NCBI GenBank assembly: GCA_002747825.1
Contig: PDQQ01000012.1
Span: 48,764-112,763 of the forward strand
Length of the DNA: 64,000 nucleotides
Origin: Deltaproteobacteria bacterium
Lineage (GTDB): Bacteria > Desulfobacterota > Desulfobulbia > Desulfobulbales > Desulfocapsaceae
Direction of reading: 5' to 3'
Under the pieces are notes generated by a model. The model had not been told where the DNA came from. It ran no database searches and was given only the letters and a program-made list of their open reading frames with translations. Positions 1 to 8,291 of this stretch are shown piece by piece. Each line of letters starts with the position of its first letter. Position 1 is the first letter of the stretch. The position numbers and the translations under genes were made by a program.

Positions 1-489
1 TAATTTCAAATTTTTACGTGTAATTTTTCGGTATACTTTCTCAAATCATTAATGTGCAGATTTGAATTTATCGGCTGGTAACAAATGAGTGTTGTTCAAC
101 TTCATGCAAATTTCTTACAGGTTCCCTGGGTTACATTGTCTGATAGCACGAACGTTGAACCTTCTCGTACAAAGCTTGTTTTTGGGGGGAAGCTATTTCT
201 TCGCTGGAGAGTCTTCTTACCCTCCTGTCCAACGGAATTGCGTTTTACAAAGGCGCGTCTTGTTGCTCGCTCTAATAAAGACCATGTCCATGAGGAGAAC
301 TGAAGAAGGAGTTGGAGCCCCTTTTTTTTGTTCGATTTTTGCCAGGGAGGAGAAAAGTGAATTTTTAAAAAAGAGTTTGCTTTCTGAGTCGTTTACGGGT
401 ATTTTCTTCGCTTTTTTTGTCGTGGGTTGCACCCTGTTGTGGGGCTGTGACTGAAAATTGTATATATTTCAAAGAGGTGGAGGTCGACT
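1..489. other. leader region without a convincing gene
   Basis: I see no supported gene here. Short open frames exist on both strands, but none has a clear ribosome binding site together with a recognisable protein. The stretch is AT-rich with several T runs. The last 20 bases hold the ribosome binding site (GGAGG) of the next gene. The upstream gene context lies outside the window, so part of this could be the end or leader of something not visible. Confidence 0.4.
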
Positions 490-735
490 ATGCGAGGACA
501 GGAAGCGGTAAAGTTTGTTGAGAGACGTTTTCAACCGGTTGTTGAAAATTGTGATGGTTGTGGACGCATTGTAGAGGAAGAGGGTGTGCATTATTGCAGA
601 AGTTACTCAATTCCCGAGGCGAAATGGCGGGTGGGAATCTGTAATTTTGCAACACATAAAAAGCCCGAGATGAACATCGTAAAATCAACGATTAATCCGC
701 TTAAGGCAGCGAAACGTTCATCGAAAAAGAAATGA
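490..735 (+). CDS. PxxKW family cysteine-rich protein
   Basis: An 81-residue protein whose signature is the PEAKW segment (a PxxKW motif) in the middle, with a CDGC pair near residue 18 and two further cysteines before and after the motif. This arrangement suggests a small metal-binding (zinc or Fe-S) fold, but the function of the family is not known to me. Such proteins are typical of sulfate-reducing Desulfobacterota. The C-terminus is lysine-rich (KRSSKKK). GGAGG lies 7 bases before the ATG. It stands alone, converging on the minus-strand yggS-tatD pair. Confidence 0.75.
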   Translation: MRGQEAVKFVERRFQPVVENCDGCGRIVEEEGVHYCRSYSIPEAKWRVGICNFATHKKPEMNIVKSTINPLKAAKRSSKKK

Positions 736-779
736 ATTTTCTTGGTCGGGGTCGCTTGGGAGGAGGGTGTTTTCTCTGG

Positions 780-1469
780 CTAAAGCGGCCTCGGCCCAAA
801 GATAGCGGTGCCTACCCGTATAATTGTTGCGCCTTCTTCTATGGCCAGCTGAAAATCCCCCGACATCCCCATTGATAGTTCCGGTCTATCCGTATCTCTA
901 AAGAGACCTTTTTCAGCCAGGGCATCTCTAAGGCGCCTTAATTCTCGAAAATGGGCTCGGTTTTGTTCTGCAGACTGGTGTATCGGTGGTATGGTCATCA
1001 GTCCCTGTACCCTGATATGGCTTAGTTCGTTAAGGGTTGTGATGAGATTTGCAGCCTCTTCTTTTTTTATTCCAGATTTGTTGGGGTCCGCCCCTATGTT
1101 AACCTGTACGAGAACATCCAGCGTTTTGTCGAGCGCCAGACAGTGTTTATTGAGGATCCTGCCCAGTTTTTCCCGATCAACCGACTCGACAACATCGCAG
1201 AGTTCTACGACTGTCTTTGCCTTGTTGCTCTGGAGATGGCCAATAAAGTGAAAGCGTGCCCCTTGTGGAGACAGGGGAGCCTTTATCGCAAGCTCCTGCA
1301 CATAGTTTTCGCCAAAATGTATCTGTCCGGCGTTACAGGCCGCTTCTATAGCCTCCGCCGAAAAGCGTTTTGAGACTGCAACGACTTGAATCTCTTCTCT
1401 TTTTCTTCCGCATTGTCTGGCAACCGCTGAAATCGTTTCGTTAAGATGCTGCAGGTTCTTGGCAATCAT
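780..1469 (-). CDS. yggS: YggS family pyridoxal phosphate homeostasis protein
   Basis: A 229-residue protein of the YggS/PLPBP family, which binds PLP and helps balance free PLP and amino-acid pools. It is a single TIM-barrel protein with no known enzymatic activity. Family hallmarks are visible: VAVSK with the PLP lysine near residue 33, FGENYVQE, FHFIGHLQSNK, MTIPP and a C-terminal SMGMSGDFQLAIEEGATIIRVG. Full length for the family. The start ATG overlaps the tatD stop by 4 bases, so the two are almost certainly cotranscribed and translationally coupled. Confidence 0.93.
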   Translation of the reverse strand: MIAKNLQHLNETISAVARQCGRKREEIQVVAVSKRFSAEAIEAACNAGQIHFGENYVQELAIKAPLSPQGARFHFIGHLQSNKAKTVVELCDVVESVDREKLGRILNKHCLALDKTLDVLVQVNIGADPNKSGIKKEEAANLITTLNELSHIRVQGLMTIPPIHQSAEQNRAHFRELRRLRDALAEKGLFRDTDRPELSMGMSGDFQLAIEEGATIIRVGTAIFGPRPL

Positions 1470-2299
1470 AGTGTTTGTGTCTTTTCCAGGTTAAATAATC
1501 TCCGAGCGTTTTGGCTTGTTTGCTCCGCGACTTCATCAATGTTCAGCCCTTTGAGTGTTGCCACTTGCTGGGCGGTAAAAAGAATATGCGCCGGCTCATT
1601 TCGTTTGCCGCGAAATGGGTGTGGACTGAGAAAAGGACCATCGGTCTCAAGGACCATTTTTTCCAGAGGTGCGGATTGAACAACCCTGTGTAGTTGTGGG
1701 GCGTTTTTGAATGTTACGATGCCTGGAATTGATATGAGCAGTCCCATGTCTATAACGTCCTCGGCAAATTTTTCATCCCCGGAAAAACAGTGCATCAGAC
1801 CGCTTCTGACAAAGGGGGTATGTGTTTTTAAGATTTCCAGGGTCTCGGCATTTGCATCTCTGTTGTGGATAATGATTGGTAAATTCAGTTCTCGGGCCAG
1901 CTCAAGCTGTCTGTTGAAATGTCGTCTCTGATTTTCAGGTTTGGCATGTTTTTTTGCATAGTCGAGGCCAATTTCTCCGTAACCAACGATATGCTCCGGA
2001 TATTTCTTGTGCAGGGATCTCAGATGTTGATAATCCTCCTCACTCACTTTGTCTGTATAGTGGGGATGTATACCTATAGCGGCCTTGATTCCACTCAAGC
2101 GCTGTGCCAATAAGACGGCCTTTTTTGAGCTCTTGATATCAATTCCGATAGATATAACGTGAGAGATGCGGGCAGCTTTTGCCCGACCGATGACCTCGAG
2201 CAGATCATCGGCATAACTTTCCATATCTAAATGACAGTGGGTGTCGACAAGAGAGCCGTTGCAAGAGATTTCAGTATGATAATTTTTCTTTTTTTTCAT
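1466..2299 (-). CDS. tatD: TatD family metal-dependent hydrolase / DNase
   Basis: A 277-residue TIM-barrel hydrolase of the TatD family, associated with 3'-5' exonuclease or DNase activity using two divalent metals. Metal ligands are visible: DTHCHLD near residue 19, a GEIGLDY segment carrying the bridging glutamate, IIIHNRDA, LMHCFSG and the LETDGPFL motif with the final aspartate. It is the first gene of the tatD-yggS pair. The first dozen residues (MKKKKNYHTEIS) precede the conserved core and the true start could be slightly different. Exact substrate cannot be told from sequence. Confidence 0.93.
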   Translation of the reverse strand: MKKKKNYHTEISCNGSLVDTHCHLDMESYADDLLEVIGRAKAARISHVISIGIDIKSSKKAVLLAQRLSGIKAAIGIHPHYTDKVSEEDYQHLRSLHKKYPEHIVGYGEIGLDYAKKHAKPENQRRHFNRQLELARELNLPIIIHNRDANAETLEILKTHTPFVRSGLMHCFSGDEKFAEDVIDMGLLISIPGIVTFKNAPQLHRVVQSAPLEKMVLETDGPFLSPHPFRGKRNEPAHILFTAQQVATLKGLNIDEVAEQTSQNARRLFNLEKTQTL

Positions 2300-2893
2300 C
2301 GTAGGTTTGTTCAGAGAATCCCAGCAAGCTGGTGAAATTTCTTTTTGGCGGCAGCTGTGGTGTCAGGATGCTGATGTAGTTTGCACATTCAAGATAATGG
2401 TCTGTAGTAATAATCTGTTTTACAGCAATGGCAAACGGTAAATTATCTGTTTTGAGTTGAAGGGGGCGAGTGAGCCTGTTAAGATGTCGTTTCTTGCTGT
2501 TTTGAGATACAATTCCTGACAACGACCGGGTCTGTTTCTCGCCACACGAATCGTTTCTCTCTGGAGATGGTGTAGCAGAATTCTGCTCCGTTGGGAATCT
2601 CTTATTTGCTGCGCGGCTAAATATCTGTTTGTTTTATCGCGTGTAACATACACCGCAGATAAGAAATCCTTGAGCGAAAATTCCGCACCATAACAACAAT
2701 GCGAAGGATGAAGCGTGTTTCGTAAATTATCTGCGAAACGGTACCTTCAAGGTCTTTCAGGAATACCATGTCAAAATATCAAGAACCTTTCTATAGTGGG
2801 ATCTTTGGCCCGTTTTTTGGGGGGAATCTTTTCAAATTTTTCGGAAATATTTGCCTGAGAGATGCAACCGGCAGATTTGTTTAAAAAAGTTCT
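2300..2893. other. intergenic region upstream of tatD and the roadblock operon
   Basis: About 590 bases between the divergent tatD and roadblock transcripts. Short minus-strand open frames of about 77 to 130 codons exist but encode nothing I recognise, overlap each other in different frames and lack good ribosome binding sites, so I leave them out. The region is AT-rich and should hold the tatD promoter, which I cannot place confidently. Confidence 0.4.
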
Positions 2894-2921
2894 TTGTGAC
2901 AGAGTAAATTTATCGTATAAT
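2894..2921 (+). promoter_or_regulatory. sigma-70 type promoter for roadblock-mglA operon
   Basis: TTGTGA at 2894-2899 and a perfect TATAAT at 2916-2921 are separated by 16 bases. Transcription would begin near 2928, giving a leader of about 255 bases before the roadblock gene. The consensus -10 is the strong part of this call; the long leader is unexplained. Confidence 0.6.
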
Positions 2922-3183
2922 GGTAGAGTGTTCTGTTTTAAATTTTTCTTTAAATTGGATACGATGAGCGCCCAGGGTCGTACTGTTTTGTAGACGTTGT
3001 TGTCTTTTCCTGGCCAGGATGTATCGATTATCTCGGCGATTCTTTCTGGTTTTGAGCGTGAGGAGCCAGAGAGATGAGTGTCGTTTCGGTGTTGACTGGT
3101 TCGGCCTGTTGTCGATAGTACGGATGTTGTATAACCTTCAATCGAGTCGATCGAAGTAACCAAATTTACAAAGAGGTTTGTGC

Positions 3184-3582
3184 ATGAATTATGGGATCGT
3201 CAGTCAAGAGCAACTTGAGCAGATAGACGGGATATTAACAGAGAAGTTGATAAAACGTGGTGTCAACTGCGTCATCATTATCGATATGGCAGGAAATATT
3301 ATCACTGTCAAAGATAATGGCAAAAGTAAGTATGACGTATACTCGTTTGCGGCCTTGGCTGCCGGAAATTTTGCCACTGTCGATGCGATGGCAAAACTTG
3401 TAGGGGAACAGGAATTCTCTCTGTTGTTTCATAAAGGCCAGGAGGCAAACATACATTTCAGCAAGATTGATGATGAGTTGTTGCTTATTTCAATGTTTGG
3501 CCGGGATCTTTCTCTTGGTTTTCTTCGCCTGAATGTTGTCGATGTTATCGAGAAAATACGGGCTATGTGGGCGAAAAAGTAA
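3184..3582 (+). CDS. roadblock/LC7 domain protein (MglB-like)
   Basis: A 132-residue single-domain roadblock/LC7 protein. The alternating hydrophobic strands (VNCVIIIDMAGNIITV) followed by a helix around AALAAGNFATVDAMAKLVG match the fold. Family members such as MglB act as activators or partners of small Ras-like GTPases of the MglA type, and the very next gene encodes one. The ATG at 3184 is preceded by AGAGG at good spacing; an upstream in-frame TTG at 3178 is less likely. First gene of a three-gene operon. The GTPase-activating role is inferred from family and position. Confidence 0.85.
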   Translation: MNYGIVSQEQLEQIDGILTEKLIKRGVNCVIIIDMAGNIITVKDNGKSKYDVYSFAALAAGNFATVDAMAKLVGEQEFSLLFHKGQEANIHFSKIDDELLLISMFGRDLSLGFLRLNVVDVIEKIRAMWAKK

Positions 3583-3650
3583 ATTTTGCCGCCTAAAAAA
3601 TCTTCACAAGAAATTTCGGCTGTTGTCATGGCCTTTAGGGGAGTAAGGCG

Positions 3651-4256
3651 TTGAGTTTCATCAACTTGAAAGACCGGTTGGTTCAGGTAAAAATTGTCTA
3701 TTATGGACCTGGACGGGGCGGCAAGACGACAAACCTTGAGTATATAAACAGGACCTTTCGCAAGCAGATCGTTTCTGAAATGGTCAGTTTAAAAACCCAC
3801 GGGGATAGGACCCTCTTTTTCGATTTTCTCCCCTTCGATATGGGGAAGGTAAAGGGCTATGATATAAAAATTCAGTTGTATACAGTCCCCGGTCAAGTGA
3901 AATATAATGCTACAAGGAAGCTGGTTTTGCGAGGGGTTGATGGTATCGTTTTTGTTGCCGATGCAATGGCGAAACAGAGGGAAAAGAATATACGGTCCCT
4001 TAATCAGTTACACGAAAACTTGCAGGCGTACAATGAGAGCATTTTCAAGATACCTCTGATCTTGCAGTACAATAAGATAGACCTGAAAGAACATGGTATC
4101 CCTGTTTTGTCAACGGAAGTACTGAATCGGGATCTCAACAGTCGGCTGAAAGTTCCCTACTTTGAAGCAAGTGCCATCAGTGGATATAATGTAACCGCGA
4201 CATTGAAGAAAATTATATCTGCAACCGTTATATCTGTTCAGAAAAAATTACTCTAG
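3651..4256 (+). CDS. MglA-like small Ras-family GTPase
   Basis: A 201-residue GTPase of the MglA group, cytoplasmic nucleotide switches that set cell polarity and motility in Myxococcus and have unassigned roles elsewhere. The P-loop GPGRGGKTTN lies at residues 19-28, the switch segment TVPGQ replaces the usual DxxGQ, and NKID supplies guanine specificity. The TVPGQ variant is characteristic of MglA. The start codon is TTG at 3651 preceded by GGGGAG. It lies between its presumed roadblock partner and a large acidic protein 8 bases downstream. Confidence 0.9.
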   Translation: MSFINLKDRLVQVKIVYYGPGRGGKTTNLEYINRTFRKQIVSEMVSLKTHGDRTLFFDFLPFDMGKVKGYDIKIQLYTVPGQVKYNATRKLVLRGVDGIVFVADAMAKQREKNIRSLNQLHENLQAYNESIFKIPLILQYNKIDLKEHGIPVLSTEVLNRDLNSRLKVPYFEASAISGYNVTATLKKIISATVISVQKKLL

Positions 4257-4264
4257 AGAGAGAT

Positions 4265-6595
4265 GTGGTGGAACGCTATACTGGTATTCAATATGATGAC
4301 GATTTGACTTCTGCCAGCAAGGAGTACGACGACTCTTACTTCACTGGTTCAGATGACTTGTTTGGCTTCACTCCTGAAGAATCTCCAATCAGTCGCTTGA
4401 AGAATCTTATCCTCTCCATAGACTGGGAAATTACCGATGAGGTTCTAGAGCAATTGGAGGATGAGCTTGTTGTGCTCGGTGATGTCTGGGCTGATGATAA
4501 AGTGAAGCTTGTCTATGTTCAGGCCCTGAAAAAACTGGGAAAATATATTTACCAGAAAAAGTCAAACGCGCATCCCGGTGCTGTTAAACTCCTTTTTACC
4601 CTCTATCATAATCTTGAGCGTGTAGCAATCTCTGAGGATATGGATGAAGAAGATAAAAAGGCTGTTCTGCGCGAAGATATCAAACGTTTTGAAGGTCTGA
4701 AAACCCATATCGTCGGTGACCGGGGAAGGGGTGAAGAAAAGAGCACGGGAGATGAGAGGGGAGAGTCAAATACTCAAGAACCAGAAATAGAGGACCAGGA
4801 AAAAGTCTTGTTTAACCTCAAGGCCATTGTTCTCGGGATTGACTGGGAGATCACCGATGAAGATATCAATGATCTTCGTAGAGAAGTAGTCAAGCTTGAG
4901 TCTCTTTTTAAAAAACAGAAGTCCCGTCTCTTACTCTTACGCGGTATCGGCAATATTGGCGCCTATATCAAGGTGAAAAAAAGCGATTCCCACGCCGATG
5001 CTTTCAAGGTCCTGCAGCTTTTTTACGATACTCTGGAAGATATCGTTCATACCAAGATGAGTCCTCAGGAGGAAAAGGCGCTACTCTCCTCAGCGGTTGA
5101 TCATTTTAAGCAGTTTAAAGATTTGCTCGGACCGACTCTTTCTGCCAAAGCCATTGAGGAGGAGGCTGAAGGCCATGAAAGCCTTTCACCTGCCCTAGAC
5201 GATGTTTCTAAATCTGAAGAAAAAGGATTTCAGGTTGAAGAAGAGGCGGCCAGGCTTGAAGGCAGTGAAGCAAAACTGTTTGAAGACAGTGTGTCTTCCT
5301 TTTTTGAAGAAGACGAGGGCGATGTTCAGGAGAAAGAATCTGAGCTCAGTTCTGAAGATAAGGAGATTGCTGACCAGGTTTTGGCGTCGTTGGAAGATCA
5401 ATTTGATGAACCATCCGGAGCCTTTACTGAGGTAGATGAGTCCGTTGCTCTTCAGGGTGTGGATGTCGAAGAAGACGATGATGATGAGGAGGAAGAGCTT
5501 GAACCCGTTGCTGAATCTATTGCTTTTCTTGGTGGTGATGACTCGGATATCTCCGAAGAATCTGCCGGGAGAGGTTCCTGGACGCAATCGGTTCTGGCAG
5601 AGGATGAAGCAGACGCATTGCAAGAAGAGCCTGCCACTGAAGATGCGTTCAATGTTGTATCAGATGTTGCTCTGCAAGGTGTAGATGTGGAGACGGAGGC
5701 CGATGATGATTCTGAAGAAGATGCTCTGCCTCTTTTGGAAGGGGAGCTTGCACCGGCACTCTCTGATTACGATGCTGGAGACGAGGCCCACTCTGAGCAG
5801 CCTGATCAACTTGATATTGAGAATCGTCTGGATACCTTTCTTGGTGAAGAAGAGCCTGTGTCTCCCGAAATTCAAGCACGGCCGGCTTTCCAGGAAGAAC
5901 AAGACGAACCGGCGGCCAAAGCCCCCTTTGTCTCTCAACAGGTGGCTGGAACGGAGCCATCTGCATCCGTTTCAGCGGATGCTGGGCAAGAGGATACAGG
6001 CACAGAGCCTGAGGTGTTTGATGACTTTGTAGATAGTTTTGCTCGGGGTGAATTTGCCCCAGATGATGGACTGGTTGTAAAAGATCAACCGACGGTATTC
6101 GGCGCACCTTCCGATAAGATCGAAGATCGGTTGGGCTCTTTTTTTGTCGACGAAAATGATTTTTCAGTTGGGTTCTGGCCCTATACCGAGCTTTCATCGC
6201 GTATAGGGCTACTGGCTGCTCCTGTGGCTGCGGAGACACGATCGCAAATTACATCAGGGCTTGACGCGGCAAAGAGTTACTGGGAGGAAAATAGTGAAGA
6301 GCGGGTTTTTGTCGAGCTGCTCTCTTCTGTATCTTGTAGGCTGGGAAGATATTCAGAGAACCTTGATGCCCAGGCCGTGGATTTACTCAAGGATCTTCAT
6401 TCAGACTTGTCGTTGTGCCAGGACGATTCCACAGATAAACAGCGTTTGCTGAATAAGAGTACAATCGTGGTTCTCAATTGGCTGGCCCGTCTTCCTGAGC
6501 CAACCGCAGATAGTCGTGCTTCTGTATTCAAAACGCCTGTTTTTCGTGCAGCGCCTGATGATACGCCTCTCAGGGAATTCAAGCGCTCCCTCTAA
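4265..6595 (+). CDS. large acidic repeat protein linked to MglA GTPase
   Basis: A 776-residue protein I do not recognise as a named family. It has two clearly related helical repeats at about residues 41-150 and 181-290, both containing DWEITDE and ending in a helix with YH or YD-x-LE. A third, more diverged helical block lies near residues 636-743 (FWPYTELSSRIG onward). Between them is a roughly 330-residue strongly acidic, low-complexity linker rich in Glu, Asp, Ser and Ala. No signal peptide or membrane segment. The GTG start at 4265 follows the GTPase stop by 8 bases. The architecture suggests a scaffold or effector for the GTPase, which is inference. Confidence 0.75.
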   Translation: MVERYTGIQYDDDLTSASKEYDDSYFTGSDDLFGFTPEESPISRLKNLILSIDWEITDEVLEQLEDELVVLGDVWADDKVKLVYVQALKKLGKYIYQKKSNAHPGAVKLLFTLYHNLERVAISEDMDEEDKKAVLREDIKRFEGLKTHIVGDRGRGEEKSTGDERGESNTQEPEIEDQEKVLFNLKAIVLGIDWEITDEDINDLRREVVKLESLFKKQKSRLLLLRGIGNIGAYIKVKKSDSHADAFKVLQLFYDTLEDIVHTKMSPQEEKALLSSAVDHFKQFKDLLGPTLSAKAIEEEAEGHESLSPALDDVSKSEEKGFQVEEEAARLEGSEAKLFEDSVSSFFEEDEGDVQEKESELSSEDKEIADQVLASLEDQFDEPSGAFTEVDESVALQGVDVEEDDDDEEEELEPVAESIAFLGGDDSDISEESAGRGSWTQSVLAEDEADALQEEPATEDAFNVVSDVALQGVDVETEADDDSEEDALPLLEGELAPALSDYDAGDEAHSEQPDQLDIENRLDTFLGEEEPVSPEIQARPAFQEEQDEPAAKAPFVSQQVAGTEPSASVSADAGQEDTGTEPEVFDDFVDSFARGEFAPDDGLVVKDQPTVFGAPSDKIEDRLGSFFVDENDFSVGFWPYTELSSRIGLLAAPVAAETRSQITSGLDAAKSYWEENSEERVFVELLSSVSCRLGRYSENLDAQAVDLLKDLHSDLSLCQDDSTDKQRLLNKSTIVVLNWLARLPEPTADSRASVFKTPVFRAAPDDTPLREFKRSL

Positions 6596-6635
6596 AAAGG
6601 GAGATCTCCCTGGAGCTACAGTGGTATTTTTTTTG

Positions 6636-6674
6636 AAAAGGCTGACTTCTTAAAAAGGTTTCAGCCTTTTTTTT
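6636..6674 (+). terminator. rho-independent terminator of the roadblock-mglA operon
   Basis: AAAAGGCTGA at 6636-6645 pairs with TCAGCCTTTT at 6661-6670, followed by an unbroken T run to 6674. It lies 40 bases after the stop of the acidic protein. Confidence 0.85.
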
Positions 6675-6922
6675 GCGTCTTGACATTGAGCCCGGATTTT
6701 CCATGAATCTTGTTGTTTTATCTTGGCATTGATGATCGTATTGCGAATAGGGTGCTTTCTCCAATAGACAGCCTGTTTTTGAAGGGATACACGGAAAACT
6801 CTCTCTGCTGCGGACGGGTGGTTTTTCTGCAGGCCTTGGCTACAAGGCGCTTCGTGCAGTACCCTGCAACGGACCAGCTTGTACTTCGGCCTCGGAAAAA
6901 CCTTGTCCATAAGAAATCTGGG

Positions 6923-8011
6923 TTAGTTGTATTTTTCCAATAAATCGTAGAGTTTATCCAGATATTCTTCACGCATCTTAAGCTTTCCTCCACCATTTCC
7001 CATCTCTTCGATCAGAGAACGTATAAAAGGGCGCAGATCAATGCCATGACGGCTGTTGCCAGCCTCGATTGCCCTATCGACCGTTAAAACAGCATAATAG
7101 CTGACCACCAGACGTGAGCTTGAGTCCCGCCGGAAAAGATAGAGCCGCCCACCCATAGTGTGCAGAAAGAAGGCTGCATAATCGTAGAGAGCTTCTTCTT
7201 TAAGGTCAATTCCGTACGCTTTTTTTAACTGCTCTGGGCTGTCGGTCAAGTTGTAAAACGCCTGGAGTACCGGTTCAAGAGACTTGCGTTCTCGGTCGAG
7301 AACTCCTTTGAGCATATGTATATTGTCTCTGCCCAGTATTCGAAAGAAGTGGGCTGTGTTCTTCAGGAGGGTAAAGAGATCATCGGTTTCACGAAGGATT
7401 GTCGGCGGATTATCCAGGGTTTTTTGGATGAGTTTGGAGAAATGTTCCTTGCTTGTTGTGGGCAGGCCATAATCGCGCATATATTGCTGGGAATCCAGAT
7501 GTGCATAAAAAGCGTTGATCTCTTGAACATACCGTTCGTAATCAACCATACTGATGTCATGGCCTTGAATTTCTCGGGGAATGTCGAAGGGGGATGGAGA
7601 ATCCTCTTCCCTCTGAATCTGCTCTGATGCCTTGTCTTCAGAGTCCCTCTCAATGGGAGCTGTTTCTTCTGTAAAAACCGGTGTTTTCGTCGAATTGTTT
7701 TCAGGTCTCGTCGTCTTTCGAGATTCTTGCATCATTTCACTTTGCGTCCTTTCCCCCTCATCTGATGATTTCCCTTTCTGATCTGTCAATGTTGCTGTTT
7801 TTTGGGTGGGAGCTTTTGAGAACGCTGTGGTGGGTATCTCATCTGTTTCAGAAACCGTGTTTGCCGTTTCTTTAGCCCTGTTATAGATGTAAAACAGGGA
7901 GACGAGAAGGATCGTTAAAATGATCAGGAGGGCAAAAAAGCGCCGGGTTTCCTTCTGGGCCCTGGAACGGATCTCTTTTTTTTTGTTTTGAAAACGGGTT
8001 GTGTCGTTCAT
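6923..8011 (-). CDS. membrane-anchored protein of unknown function
   Basis: A 362-residue protein of unrecognised family. A basic N-terminus (KKKEIRSRAQKETRR) precedes one membrane segment at about residues 25-44. A Thr/Glu/Ser-rich disordered stretch runs to about residue 140, then a conserved-looking, mostly helical domain begins near FDIPREIQGHD and runs to the end. This predicts a bitopic inner-membrane protein with a periplasmic C-terminal domain. GAGG lies upstream of the ATG. Its leader contains the structured element at 8068-8229. Confidence 0.7.
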   Translation of the reverse strand: MNDTTRFQNKKKEIRSRAQKETRRFFALLIILTILLVSLFYIYNRAKETANTVSETDEIPTTAFSKAPTQKTATLTDQKGKSSDEGERTQSEMMQESRKTTRPENNSTKTPVFTEETAPIERDSEDKASEQIQREEDSPSPFDIPREIQGHDISMVDYERYVQEINAFYAHLDSQQYMRDYGLPTTSKEHFSKLIQKTLDNPPTILRETDDLFTLLKNTAHFFRILGRDNIHMLKGVLDRERKSLEPVLQAFYNLTDSPEQLKKAYGIDLKEEALYDYAAFFLHTMGGRLYLFRRDSSSRLVVSYYAVLTVDRAIEAGNSRHGIDLRPFIRSLIEEMGNGGGKLKMREEYLDKLYDLLEKYN

Positions 8012-8067
8012 CTACCTGTTCCTCGTCTTGGATGTTTTGCTATGGCAGGGGACCTGAACCAGACTGG

Positions 8068-8229
8068 CTTTTTCTATTTTCTGCCTTATGGCAGAACAAG
8101 GTGCAGGCAGAGTACAACTCTGATCCGCATATTTTCCTCTGTGTCGTAAGGGAGCCATATTTGGGGGTTCTGTAACCCCCTATAGCCTAATCTCTTCGGC
8201 TATAACCTGCACGACAAATATTGAAAAAG
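8068..8229 (-). ncRNA. candidate structured RNA or leader element
   Basis: Read on the minus strand, an outer stem pairs 8223-8229 with 8068-8074 (CTTTTTC/GAAAAAG) and 8216-8220 with 8075-8079. Inside lie a 7-bp stem GTGCAGG/CCTGCAC (8206-8212 with 8101-8107), hairpins TATAGCC/GGCTATA (8181-8204), GGGGGTT/AACCCCC with a tetraloop (8163-8180), CAGAG/CTCTG (8108-8122) and TCTGCC/GGCAGA (8080-8095). I could not match it to 6S, SRP, tmRNA or a known riboswitch by eye. It lies between epd and the membrane protein gene on their coding strand. Confidence 0.5.
8172..8206 (+). repeat. short copy of dispersed intergenic repeat
   Basis: The ends GTAACCCCCTATAGCC and CTTCGGCTATAAC match the ends of the longer copy at 22707-22779, while the middle present in that copy is missing. 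It lies inside the structured element at 8068-8229. Confidence 0.5.
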
Positions 8230-8291
8230 TCCTTTACTGACTGTTTCTACTTGAGAAAAACAGTAACGGCGACCGCTATTTCCCCGAGACG

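Noticed and set aside
85..454. Short plus-strand reading frames of 72 and 121 codons
   Set aside because: They overlap in two frames, match nothing and lack a clear ribosome binding site.
2271..3163. Minus-strand frames of 77 to 130 codons upstream of tatD
   Set aside because: They overlap in different frames and one covers the plus-strand promoter; no recognisable protein and no good ribosome binding site.
8068..8229. 6S RNA or cyclic-di-GMP riboswitch
   Set aside because: The fold is multibranched, not the long 6S rod, and lacks the conserved blocks of the c-di-GMP riboswitch.
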